This document shows positions 9,103 to 17,160 of a stretch of 64,000 nucleotides of DNA, one piece after another. The first letter of the stretch is position 1, and every line of letters begins with the position of its first letter. Where the stretch lies: assembly GCA_043805435.1 (NCBI GenBank), contig JAZDHY010000092.1, positions 1 to 64,000 of the forward strand, read 5' to 3'. The DNA comes from JAEXOD01 sp043805435. GTDB lineage: Bacteria; Bacteroidota; Ignavibacteria; Ignavibacteriales; Melioribacteraceae. Under the pieces are notes generated by a model. It searched no databases, was not told the DNA's origin, and saw only the letters and a program-made list of their open reading frames with translations. The position numbers and the translations under genes were made by a program.

Positions 9103-9133
9103 TTGACAAGTGCACATTTGCGCACTATATTTG
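9103..9133 (+). promoter_or_regulatory. lexA promoter with LexA-box-like palindrome
   Basis: TTGACA (9103-9108) and TATATTTG (9126-9133) are spaced by 17 bp. The -10 element fits the TAnnTTTG form known from Bacteroidota. Between them GTGCACATTTGCGCAC (9110-9125) forms an inverted repeat, GTGCnC-N4-GnGCAC, positioned so that a bound repressor would block RNA polymerase. ACTTGACAAGT (9101-9111) is a second small palindrome over the -35. The arrangement suggests LexA autorepression. The lexA start codon lies about 29 nt downstream without a clear Shine-Dalgarno sequence. Confidence 0.7.
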
Positions 9134-9161
9134 TAGTAAACAAAATAACACTATTTTATTT

Positions 9162-9782
9162 ATGAAAAATATAACAGATAGACAACAAGAAATTTTAGAC
9201 TTTATACAAGAGTTTATTAATATTAACTCTTATCCGCCAACTTACCGCGAAATTGGTAAAAGATTTAATATTGCTTCTACCTACGGGGTAAAAAGGCATT
9301 TAGATGCTTTACAAAAAAAAGGATTTCTTGAAACAGGTAAAAACACAAGCCGTACAATTTCTGTTGTTCAATCAAATGAAACCAATTACAGCAATACTAT
9401 TGAAATTCCAATTGTAGGAAGAGTAGCAGCCGGTTATCCTGTATTATCGGAAGAAAACATTGACGGTAGTCTTATGTTAGATTCTTCGATGGTTAAAACC
9501 GATAAAATATGTTTTGCATTACGTGTAAAAGGTGAAAGTATGATACGTGCCGGAATTATGGAAGGTGATTATGTAATAGTTGCCCAACAGAACACGGCAA
9601 ATAACGGAGAAATTGTTGTTGCAGCAGTAAATGACGAGGCAACTTTAAAAAGATTTAACAAAACAGCCGCCGGAATTCAATTAATTCCCGAAAATGAAAA
9701 TTTTTCGCCTATTGCTATAAACTTTTCTGATAATTTCTCGATAATAGGAAAAGTGATTGGAGTTTTTAGGTGGTACAAATAA
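9162..9782 (+). CDS. lexA: LexA repressor
   Basis: SOS-response repressor that self-cleaves when RecA is activated. The 206 residues contain an N-terminal winged helix (TYREIGKRFNIASTYGVKRHLDAL), the cleavage site Ala90-Gly91 in VGRVAAGYPVL, and the serine-lysine dyad Ser126 (GESMI) and Lys163 (TLKRF), all intact. It is the first gene of a three-gene operon with a WYL-like protein and a hypothetical protein, behind a palindrome-bearing promoter consistent with autoregulation. Confidence 0.95.
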   Translation: MKNITDRQQEILDFIQEFININSYPPTYREIGKRFNIASTYGVKRHLDALQKKGFLETGKNTSRTISVVQSNETNYSNTIEIPIVGRVAAGYPVLSEENIDGSLMLDSSMVKTDKICFALRVKGESMIRAGIMEGDYVIVAQQNTANNGEIVVAAVNDEATLKRFNKTAAGIQLIPENENFSPIAINFSDNFSIIGKVIGVFRWYK

Positions 9783-9796
9783 TAGTGAGGTATATA

Positions 9797-10048
9797 ATGA
9801 GAACAGAAGATATATTAAAAGCCGCTATAAATAACAGAAATAAGATTGAGTTTGATTACAATCTAAGCAATTATTCAGTGGAACCGTACTATATTGCAAA
9901 AAATCGTTTTGGCAAAACTGTTATTTTTGGGCGTGTAAATAACTCGCACCGTATTCAATCGTTTGAATCCGAATTAATTAGAAATATCAGATTAATAGAT
10001 TACGAACATTTTTCACCACTTATTCCTATTCTCCCGCAGTTTAATTAG
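9797..10048 (+). CDS. Small WYL-like protein
   Basis: 83 residues beginning MRTEDILKAAINNRNKIEFD. The pattern I.FDY, then YSVEPYYIAKN, GKTVIFGRVNN and a C-terminal IRNIRLIDYE resembles a stand-alone WYL domain, which in larger proteins senses ligands, often nucleic acids, in defence and DNA-damage regulators. I choose the ATG at 9797 because GTGAGG precedes it; an upstream ATG at 9770 overlaps lexA and has no ribosome site. It lies 14 nt after lexA, so it is probably SOS-controlled. The WYL assignment is by pattern only. Confidence 0.6.
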   Translation: MRTEDILKAAINNRNKIEFDYNLSNYSVEPYYIAKNRFGKTVIFGRVNNSHRIQSFESELIRNIRLIDYEHFSPLIPILPQFN

Positions 10049-10068
10049 TATAAATTACGAGGTGAACC

Positions 10069-10458
10069 ATGGCACGCAAATATTCTACACGAGAAAGAGT
10101 TGACGAGCTGATAAATCACTTTTGGCGTAATGGATATTTAACTTTAAGCAGAAAGTATGGCAAATATTTGCCGGAACCAAAACCGATTGGCGAATATTCT
10201 GTTGATGCTGTTGGAAAATATAAAAAGAAATATGTAATTGGTCTTATTCTTAGCGAAGAAGATTTTGAAGATAATAGAATTGTTTCCAAATTAAATTATT
10301 TGGCAACACGCCAAAACACACGTTACGATATTAAAGTTACACTTTATATCGGTGTACCACAAGATAGAGTTTACGAAGCTTCTTTGTTAATTGAAAAAAC
10401 AAACTCTGAAGCTAAAAAAAATATAAAGATAGTCCCCCTCCCCGATTCTGATAGATAA
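10069..10458 (+). CDS. Hypothetical protein, third gene of the lexA operon
   Basis: 129 residues, not recognised. The N-terminal half is basic (MARKYSTRERVDELINHFWR). The central part EYSVDAVGKYKKKYVIGLIL has an acidic residue followed by a lysine-rich hydrophobic strand, loosely like a nuclease-type alpha/beta fold, but I see no complete active site. A good GAGGTG ribosome site lies 5 nt before the ATG. It follows the WYL-like gene by 20 nt and precedes a strong terminator, so a role linked to DNA-damage control is inferred from context only. Confidence 0.6.
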   Translation: MARKYSTRERVDELINHFWRNGYLTLSRKYGKYLPEPKPIGEYSVDAVGKYKKKYVIGLILSEEDFEDNRIVSKLNYLATRQNTRYDIKVTLYIGVPQDRVYEASLLIEKTNSEAKKNIKIVPLPDSDR

Positions 10459-10460
10459 AT

Positions 10461-10488
10461 AAAAAGCCGCCTTTTAGGCGGTTTTTTA
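10461..10488 (+). terminator. Terminator of the lexA operon
   Basis: CCGCC-TTTTA-GGCGG with AAAAAG upstream and TTTTTT directly after the stem. It starts 2 nt after the stop codon of the 129-residue gene. Confidence 0.85.
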
Positions 10489-10547
10489 TTTATAGCAAAC
10501 TTTAGTCTTTTTTAGCTTTACAATATATTATTCAAATCTAACTAAAA

Positions 10548-13500
10548 CTAATAATCTAATTCAGTATTCCATTCCGGACATTTATTTTCATCTATTATTT
10601 GGTGAACTATTTCCAATAAATCATTTGGGATACTACCCGATTTCTTCGATTCGGAAAGAAGCATTTTTTTAGCAGTTTGTTTAACTAATTTTTTAAGATT
10701 TGGATGCGAAAATGCAATTTTAATATTATCTCCATAATGAATATCATTGTTAATCTGTTTTATTGGTTTTACAATTTCCGTTTCCCAATGTATTAATATT
10801 GCTTCGCATAATTTAAATACTTTTTGAGGATATAAACGATGAGAATATAAAACATTGTTAATAAGTGAAGCATTACTGTGTTTATAGTTGTTAATTATAT
10901 TATTACATTCCGAGTGCCAAAGTTGTATCCCATGTAATGGAATTTTTAATATTTGACTGAAATGAAAATATTGTTTTCCACCTTTATTTTTTGAATTTAT
11001 TATTAAGGTTACTATATCTATAATAAATTTAGGATATGTTGTAGCATCTGTAAAGCAAAAAAAAGACTGAAAGACAATTCTCCAATCAATAAATTCCCAA
11101 TTATTCAAAATGTAAGTTGCTTTATTAACATCTTTGGAAATCTTAATTGCTTGAGATACAATATCTCTATTCAATTTAAAGAAATCCTGCTGCGAAAGAA
11201 TAAGTATAGCAACTTTCTGTTTTTCAATATCATTACTCGAAATCCTTAGAGCCATTGTGACCAATTGGTTAGACAATTCAAACAAATCCGGTTTTGAAAG
11301 AATAATTGTTGACGCTACCTGCCTTTGATTTTCATTTTTCGAAATTTTCATTGCAACCGATACTAAATCAGGAGGTAATTTAAATATATCCGGTTGTGAT
11401 AGTATAGTGCTTGCTGCTGCTTGCCTTTCATTTTCATTTTTCGAAATATTCATTGCAATCGATACAATATCAGGAGATAATTTAAGTATATCCGGTTGTG
11501 AAAGTATAATACTGGAGGCAACTTGTCGTTTCTTTTCATCTTTTGATATTTTCAGAGCTTTTGATACAAAATCGTGGGTCGATTTGAAAAAATCCGGTTT
11601 GGATAGAATAAATGATGCTGCTTTTTGTCGTTCATCTTCATGTTTTGAAATATTCATAGCAGTTGATACAATTGCTGAAGTCAATTTAAATAAATTCGGC
11701 TGGGATAGAATAATTGTTGCTGCTGCTTGTCTTTTATTTTCATTCTTAAAGATCTTCATAGCTGTTGATACTATATCCTGAGGCAATTTGAAGAAATCCG
11801 GACGAGCTAGAATAAAAGATACGGCTCTTTGCTGTTCCTCTTCGCTTTTTGAAAGCTTGATTGCCGTTACTACTATTCCTTGCGATAATTTTAGGAAATC
11901 TGGTTGCGATAGTATATAAGTCACAGCTTTTCTCCCTTCAGGCAGAAATTGTATCTGATTTAAGCATAGACAAATTACATCTTTCGAATATTCATTTTCT
12001 AAGAAATTATCTAAAATAGCAATTGCATAAGTGTTTTTTTCCTCCTCATCAATTTCGATTAAACCATTAAAAAGATATTTTAAATAGCTGCCTCTATTAC
12101 CCTTTTTGAATAATATTTTTATATAGTTCAATCTTTCTTGATTAGAAATATTTTCCTTATCTACTGTACGAAATGTATATTCCAAATAGCTTGATGCTGA
12201 AAAATTTTCGCCTTCATTAATAAACATTGGTAGCATTTTAAGTTTGATACTGTCATCAAATTTGTACCAGCCATTTATTTTTAACTTACTCAAACCTTCA
12301 TCTGCCAAAATATCGTGATTAAAAGCAACAAGCAGTAATTGTCCGGCAGACTTAATTGCACCGGTTGTCTGATTCATATAGATATCTAATATAGGTTTTA
12401 TCTCCTTTGAAGCAAAAGCAAATTTACTCGATTCTCCTCTCTCCTCAAACAAATCACATAGTTTAATAAAAATATCAAAACTAATTAACAGTCTGCTTTC
12501 AGAATATACAGAGCCATAATAATAAAGCATTTTTGCCAAACCCAAATATTGTTTTGCAATTGCTTTTAAATCACTTTCTACAATTGTTAAAAAATGGCCG
12601 GTAAGTCCTTCGTATTGAATTGCATATTCATCGTCAATTTTGTTTTTAGATTGATATGTTCTTGCAATAACCCAAAGTATTAAATATAACGAACTTTTAT
12701 AGTCCGATTCCTCGGTCAATAACAAATCTGCGGTTGCCTTCCAGCGTGATATTTTTTCAAGAATTTTAGTAATTGTCTTTTTGTTTTCGCTTGCAAGTAA
12801 TTCAATAATATTTTCATCAGGATTATAAATATGTTCGGTTGAAATTGAATTATCAATAGTGCGATCCCCTATTATAACTCGCACATTTGGGTAGTTACAT
12901 ATACTATCTATAATATTCTTTGCGTTTTCAGGGTTTATCTTTTCTTTATCAGGGTTCATTTTATACCAGTCTTCAATAAAAATCAAGAACATAATTTCAG
13001 TAAAATCATTCAGTTGGTTTATTCCTTTTTCGTAGAATTTTGATATTTCTTTAACATTTAACCATAACACACAGATATTCTCTTCACTGCAAACAACTGC
13101 CAATCGCCTCATTAAAGTAGATTTTCCACTTCCGCCACGTCCATGTATAAGGGCAATTATTTTTGGCTCCCTATATTCATCAGCAAATGCTTTATCTATT
13201 TCCTTTTTTATTTTAATATAAGCATCTCTTTCAATATCCAATTTATTTAAAATACCGTACCACTGACACGTTTCATTTTTTTTTGCTAAATAAAAATCAG
13301 ATTCCTTATATTTTTTCTTTTTACCAATAGACAAAGTATCACTAAGAAAACTTTTGCTGATAACTGTAGCACCTTCAATTTGGATAGAATCGAACAAACT
13401 TTCTTTGCTTCGAAATTTATTATGAGTATTTTTTACAATACGTTTAGAAAAACCGGTCAGCTTTTTAGAATAATAGTATATTATTGGAGTAGCAATTACT

Positions 13501-13592
13501 GTAATTATGCCAGTCACAATTCCTAAGGTTAAAGGATTTTCGTTTATGGCTTTCACAATATTATGAAATATTTCTGTCATCCCCAAGCTCAA
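10548..13592 (-). CDS. Membrane-anchored STAND-like NTPase with 34-residue repeats
   Basis: 1014 residues. One hydrophobic helix (about 21-41) is followed by a basic linker, then a P-loop NTPase with Walker A GRGGSGKST at 151-159, a Walker-B-like FLIFIED at 202-208 and IIGDR at 240-244, matching the hhhhD(D/E) and sensor-arginine layout of STAND ATPases. Residues about 560-831 consist of eight copies of a 34-residue repeat, consensus ILSQPD.FKL..DIVS.A.KISK.E..RQ.A.., predicted helical. The layout of anchor, switch ATPase and repeat sensor is that of surveillance or antiphage STAND proteins such as Avs, but I recognise no specific family. A single gene on its own strand. Function inferred. 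Confidence 0.75.
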   Translation of the reverse strand: MSLGMTEIFHNIVKAINENPLTLGIVTGIITVIATPIIYYYSKKLTGFSKRIVKNTHNKFRSKESLFDSIQIEGATVISKSFLSDTLSIGKKKKYKESDFYLAKKNETCQWYGILNKLDIERDAYIKIKKEIDKAFADEYREPKIIALIHGRGGSGKSTLMRRLAVVCSEENICVLWLNVKEISKFYEKGINQLNDFTEIMFLIFIEDWYKMNPDKEKINPENAKNIIDSICNYPNVRVIIGDRTIDNSISTEHIYNPDENIIELLASENKKTITKILEKISRWKATADLLLTEESDYKSSLYLILWVIARTYQSKNKIDDEYAIQYEGLTGHFLTIVESDLKAIAKQYLGLAKMLYYYGSVYSESRLLISFDIFIKLCDLFEERGESSKFAFASKEIKPILDIYMNQTTGAIKSAGQLLLVAFNHDILADEGLSKLKINGWYKFDDSIKLKMLPMFINEGENFSASSYLEYTFRTVDKENISNQERLNYIKILFKKGNRGSYLKYLFNGLIEIDEEEKNTYAIAILDNFLENEYSKDVICLCLNQIQFLPEGRKAVTYILSQPDFLKLSQGIVVTAIKLSKSEEEQQRAVSFILARPDFFKLPQDIVSTAMKIFKNENKRQAAATIILSQPNLFKLTSAIVSTAMNISKHEDERQKAASFILSKPDFFKSTHDFVSKALKISKDEKKRQVASSIILSQPDILKLSPDIVSIAMNISKNENERQAAASTILSQPDIFKLPPDLVSVAMKISKNENQRQVASTIILSKPDLFELSNQLVTMALRISSNDIEKQKVAILILSQQDFFKLNRDIVSQAIKISKDVNKATYILNNWEFIDWRIVFQSFFCFTDATTYPKFIIDIVTLIINSKNKGGKQYFHFSQILKIPLHGIQLWHSECNNIINNYKHSNASLINNVLYSHRLYPQKVFKLCEAILIHWETEIVKPIKQINNDIHYGDNIKIAFSHPNLKKLVKQTAKKMLLSESKKSGSIPNDLLEIVHQIIDENKCPEWNTELDY
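11100..11915 (-). repeat. Eight tandem 102-bp coding repeats
   Basis: The part of the NTPase gene that encodes residues 560-831 is a tandem array with a 102-bp period (34 codons). Copies have diverged but keep ILSQPD-type and RQ.A motifs at fixed register, and short DNA blocks recur (for example TCATTTTCATTTTTCGAAAT in two adjacent units). Such an array can change copy number by recombination. Confidence 0.85.
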
Positions 13593-14302
13593 TTATTTGT
13601 TGATAAAACTATTCAAACAATTGGACATAAATTATTTGTTGATATAGGCTTAGTTTATTTGCTTGTGGCAGAATTCCATTTCTATAAATATCAGCAGAAT
13701 AATTATATTATTTTCACACTATTCTTCCAACTGCAATTATTTATATTGATTTTTTTTGATAAAAAGAAAATAATATATTTTCAGCTAAATTAATACTTAT
13801 TTTTGTTAAAATTGTTTATTATTTATATTTTTTAAAATTTAACATTGGCTTTTACAAGTATATATAAATTATTTGACCTGAATTATGCAATAGAAGAAAC
13901 AATTGGCGTTGTTATTTTATGATGCAGAGAGGCAAGTAGAGAGAAACATGGTTTGGGTAGTTAATTTATAAATGACGCTTCACTAACCTTTAGGTTGGGA
14001 TTATTTAGATTAAAGCTTAGAATAATGTTAATACTCAAATTTCCACAAGTTGTTTTGTTTTTAAATAATTATTCCCTTTAAAGGTCCTAAGATAATTGAG
14101 GAATGGTAAGATTTTCCTTAATTAATATTTTATTGATTACAGTATTAAACTTGGGTTAAAACCCAAGGTCGGTTTTATTCCACCACCGGCATAAATGCCG
14201 GTGTTATTTAAAATCTAACAACTTATTGTAATAGTGTACATTATCAAAATATTATTTTATTAAAGCATTGCAGAAGTGAGCCACATTTTTAAACTAGCCT
14301 TA
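13593..14302. other. Intergenic region with two palindromes
   Basis: No credible gene in about 700 bases. CTTGGGTTAAAACCCAAG at 14150-14167 and CACCGGCATAAATGCCGGTG at 14184-14203 are two perfect inverted repeats 16 bp apart, the usual look of a REP-type element. The remaining sequence is AT-rich and unremarkable. Confidence 0.6.
14150..14203. repeat. REP-like double palindrome
   Basis: Two adjacent perfect palindromes: 8-bp arms around AA (14150-14167) and 8-bp arms CACCGGCA/TGCCGGTG around TAAA (14184-14203). No T-tract follows, so it is not a normal terminator. Confidence 0.65.
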
Positions 14303-14338
14303 CAAAAAAAGCCGCAAATATTTAACAACTTACGGCTT
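14303..14338 (-). terminator. Terminator of the ABC/LolA-like operon
   Basis: On the minus strand AGCCGTAA pairs with TTGCGGCT (one G-T pair), then seven T residues. It lies about 45 nt after the stop of the LolA-like gene. Confidence 0.7.
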
Positions 14339-14384
14339 ATTAATCTTTTCTTTTAATTCAAAATTAAGAATTAAAAATTCAAAA

Positions 14385-15089
14385 TTATTTTCTCTCTTTT
14401 TTCTTTTCAAAAAAACTATCTGCAATACCCTTGTTTATTTTATAGTTTGAATAATAAAGGTAAACATCACCCGATATTCCATCTTTACTTTTTGATTTCT
14501 TTGCCGCATCGTCAGGGTCATCCATTTTGCCGGGCATATGACCGGACATATTCATACCAGCCATATTAAAATTAAATTTTACTTGTTTTGGCAATGGGTA
14601 TTTAATACCGTCATCATATTTAAGGTCAATTTTAATAGCTCCGCCGCGCTTTGTGTTGGTTTCAATTTTATTAAGCACATATTTTTCCGCATCTACATAC
14701 AAAGTAGTTAATATAACCTCTGACGAATCGCTATTTGGCAAAATTTTAATAATGTGTACTTTTTTACCATCCAAATCGTCAAGTTTAACATAAACGGATG
14801 TAAAATCATCTGTTAAAAATTTTGCGGGATTATAATTTAATCCTTCCTTAGGCAGCATAGCAAAACCTTCGGAATCGAACTTAAATTTATCGGGTTGTTT
14901 AAAATATACTTTGGCTTTTGATTCGGGCATTTTTAAAAAACTAACATCCAGTTTTATTTTTAAATCAACTTGATAATCTTTTACAACATTAAATCTTTCT
15001 TTAACTTTATCTAATATTTTTTGCGGATTTGTTTCTTGTGCAAAAAGACCGCCTGCAATAAAAAACAATATTAAAATTACTTTTTTCAT
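14385..15089 (-). CDS. LolA-like outer-membrane lipoprotein-sorting protein
   Basis: 234 residues with a signal peptide (MKKVILILFFIAGGLFAQ). The mature part resembles the LolA/LolB superfamily: ILDKVKERFNVVKDYQVDLKIKL, a half-barrel repeat pattern and VYFKQPDKFKFDSEGF. LolA proteins ferry lipoproteins or lipids across the periplasm. The C-terminal Met/Gly/Asp-rich segment around residues 180-205 is atypical. It follows the ABC permease by 8 nt, so this is an export module: ATPase and permease in the membrane plus a periplasmic carrier or sensor. The exact cargo is unknown. Confidence 0.7.
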   Translation of the reverse strand: MKKVILILFFIAGGLFAQETNPQKILDKVKERFNVVKDYQVDLKIKLDVSFLKMPESKAKVYFKQPDKFKFDSEGFAMLPKEGLNYNPAKFLTDDFTSVYVKLDDLDGKKVHIIKILPNSDSSEVILTTLYVDAEKYVLNKIETNTKRGGAIKIDLKYDDGIKYPLPKQVKFNFNMAGMNMSGHMPGKMDDPDDAAKKSKSKDGISGDVYLYYSNYKINKGIADSFFEKKKERK

Positions 15090-15097
15090 AATTTATC

Positions 15098-15934
15098 CTA
15101 TGATAATATATCTTTTTTAATAAAAATGTAGCTTGTAACACCGTATAAAACAGCAATATGAGCAATTAAAACTGAAGCTGATTTAGTAACTTCCCAATAA
15201 TCAACAGGATCATCAAAAAATAATTTCCAATCATTTAAATAATTAGTAAATAAATATGGATGAATTAATTTAATAAAATCAAAATTTAATGCGGAAAGTA
15301 TAATAAAAATTATAATAACTGCCATTGTAGAAATAATTGGTCCAATTGCATTTGCAACAAGTGACGAAAAAAATATTGAAATTGATATTACAGTACTCAT
15401 GCTTAATATAGCAAATAAATAAGCACAAATAAATCGCCATAAAACATCACTTGCCGCATAAATAAAAACTTTATCTCTTAATATTATCAGTTCGCCTGTT
15501 CCAAATATTAAACAGCTTACACCCAAACTTATTATAAAAATAAAAATCATAAATAAAGTTGTGTAAACAAAACCCGAAAGAAATTTTGCTGTTACTATTT
15601 TTAATCTACTAACCGGACGAGTTAACAACATTCTGTAAGTACCTTGGGTAGCTTCACCTGCCAACAGGTCGCCGCCTACTAAAACAATTAAAAAAGGGAT
15701 ATGAATATATAAAGTTTGCAATAAAATATTTGCAATAAAATAACCATTCACTAAATTACCTAATATAACAAACGAATCCGAAAAACTTCTTGTAGCCATA
15801 TCAACCGAATGTCTTCCTTCAAAATACATTGCAGTTTGAACAATTCCGGTTAAAAAAACAATAACAATAAAACCTATATAAGTACGCCATTTGCTAAATA
15901 TTTTAACTAACTCAGTATTTATTAATGCTAACAT
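15098..15934 (-). CDS. ABC-2 type transporter permease
   Basis: 278 residues with six predicted membrane segments. The layout is typical of ABC-2 exporters: an N-terminal cytoplasmic start MLALINTELVKIFSKWRTYIGF, then a loop with LLAGEATQGTYRMLLTRPVSR, the conserved ABC-2 motif before the third helix. It overlaps the ATPase gene by one base, showing a shared transcript. It would form the membrane part of an exporter whose substrate cannot be read from sequence. Confidence 0.88.
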   Translation of the reverse strand: MLALINTELVKIFSKWRTYIGFIVIVFLTGIVQTAMYFEGRHSVDMATRSFSDSFVILGNLVNGYFIANILLQTLYIHIPFLIVLVGGDLLAGEATQGTYRMLLTRPVSRLKIVTAKFLSGFVYTTLFMIFIFIISLGVSCLIFGTGELIILRDKVFIYAASDVLWRFICAYLFAILSMSTVISISIFFSSLVANAIGPIISTMAVIIIFIILSALNFDFIKLIHPYLFTNYLNDWKLFFDDPVDYWEVTKSASVLIAHIAVLYGVTSYIFIKKDILS

Positions 15935-16851
15935 TATTTACCCTCCGTAATTTTCAAGAAGTATTCTTCCAAGGATCTGCTTTGAACAATTGAAGAAACG
16001 TTAATTCCGTTTTCTACAAACAACTTATTTAGAACAGGGATTATTTCTTTTTCGGTTTCTAAAATTAAACTATTATTGCGTTTTTCTTTTAATATTACCG
16101 AACCGTTAAAAGAATTTAATAATTGAATTGCTTTTTCCATATCATCAACTTCAAATTCGGTACTTAACGAGTCTTTACTCAACAAATCCTGAACTTTACC
16201 TTCTATTTGGGTAGTTCCTTTATTAATAATAATCATTCTGTTTGCAATAATTTCAACTTCTTTTAAAATATGCGAAGATAATAATATTGTTTTATGCTGC
16301 TCTTTACTTAACATTAAAATTAAATCTCTTATCTCTTTAATTCCTTGAGGATCCAACCCTGTTGTAGGTTCATCAAGTATAATTAATTTAGGATTATGTA
16401 TTAATGCCTGCGCAATACCAAGCCGTTGTTTCATTCCGTGCGAATATGTTTTAACTTTGCTTTTGTATCGCTTTTCCAATCCAACAAGTTCAAGCATTTC
16501 CATAATACGTTTTTTAGAAGTATCGGCACCGCTTAATTTACCAAATATTTCCAAATTTTTATACGCAGACAGATATAAATAAAAATCCGGTTTTTCCACA
16601 ATTGCGCCAATATTTCTTAAAATATCTTCACGATTTGGGTTTAGCGGTTTATCAAATATTTTTATTGTTCCTGCAGTAGGTTTAATTAAAGTTAAAAGCA
16701 TTCTTATTGTAGTGCTTTTACCTGCTCCGTTAGGGCCTAAAAAACCAAACACATCACCTTCATATACATTTAAGTCCAAATTGTTGACTGCCATAATATC
16801 TTTAAATTTTTTTGTCAGTCCCCTTATTTCAATAATTGGAGTATTTTCCAA
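15934..16851 (-). CDS. ABC transporter ATP-binding protein
   Basis: 305 residues, of the CcmA/NatA exporter type. Walker A GPNGAGKST at 39-47, signature motif YSHGMKQRLGIAQAL, Walker B LIILDEPTTGLDP and switch histidine in LLSSHILKEVE are all intact. The C-terminal extension of about 90 residues is usual for drug- or lipid-exporter ATPases. It is the first gene of the three-gene export operon (ATPase, permease, LolA-like protein). Confidence 0.92.
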   Translation of the reverse strand: MENTPIIEIRGLTKKFKDIMAVNNLDLNVYEGDVFGFLGPNGAGKSTTIRMLLTLIKPTAGTIKIFDKPLNPNREDILRNIGAIVEKPDFYLYLSAYKNLEIFGKLSGADTSKKRIMEMLELVGLEKRYKSKVKTYSHGMKQRLGIAQALIHNPKLIILDEPTTGLDPQGIKEIRDLILMLSKEQHKTILLSSHILKEVEIIANRMIIINKGTTQIEGKVQDLLSKDSLSTEFEVDDMEKAIQLLNSFNGSVILKEKRNNSLILETEKEIIPVLNKLFVENGINVSSIVQSRSLEEYFLKITEGK

Positions 16852-17160
16852 ATAGAACCTCGTTTTTTTAGTTTTTAGACGTATATAGGAATTAATAGTT
16901 CAAATTTAAAGATTTTATTTTAAACCCCATAAATATATTTTTAATTATGTTTTATTACTAAAGTCAAAATATAACATTTTGATAATATTTTTATTATTGC
17001 AAATAATTGTCAAAAAATTTTAAATTATTTTAACGTTTATTAAAAAGATATACGTATAATATCAAAATAAAATGTTACTGAAATATAGGAATAAATAAGT
17101 CGTTAAGTCAAATACCAATGTTTTTTTATTACAATAACGAGCCGTTAGGCTCGTTATTGA
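16852..17160. other. Intergenic region with one long hairpin
   Basis: AT-rich. AATAACGAGCC (17133-17143) pairs perfectly with GGCTCGTTATT (17148-17158) around GTTA, directly next to the end of the broken transposase. A T-rich run lies only on its 5' side in plus orientation, so it is more likely an element end or stem-loop than a standard terminator. Confidence 0.55.

Noticed and set aside
9770..9796. Upstream ATG of the WYL-like gene
   Set aside because: It lies inside lexA and has no ribosome site, whereas GTGAGG lies just before the ATG at 9797.
11407..11781. Plus-strand ORF inside the repeat region of the NTPase
   Set aside because: It is the antisense shadow of the 102-bp coding repeats, which stay open because of the repeat period and low stop frequency.
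13563..13793. Plus-strand ORF at the start of the STAND-like gene
   Set aside because: Low-complexity, Phe/Ile-rich translation typical of AT-rich noncoding DNA; no ribosome site.
17133..17158. Transposase terminator
   Set aside because: The 11-bp hairpin is perfect, but on the minus strand it is followed by GTAATAAAAAAA rather than T residues, so it does not look like an intrinsic terminator for the transposase.
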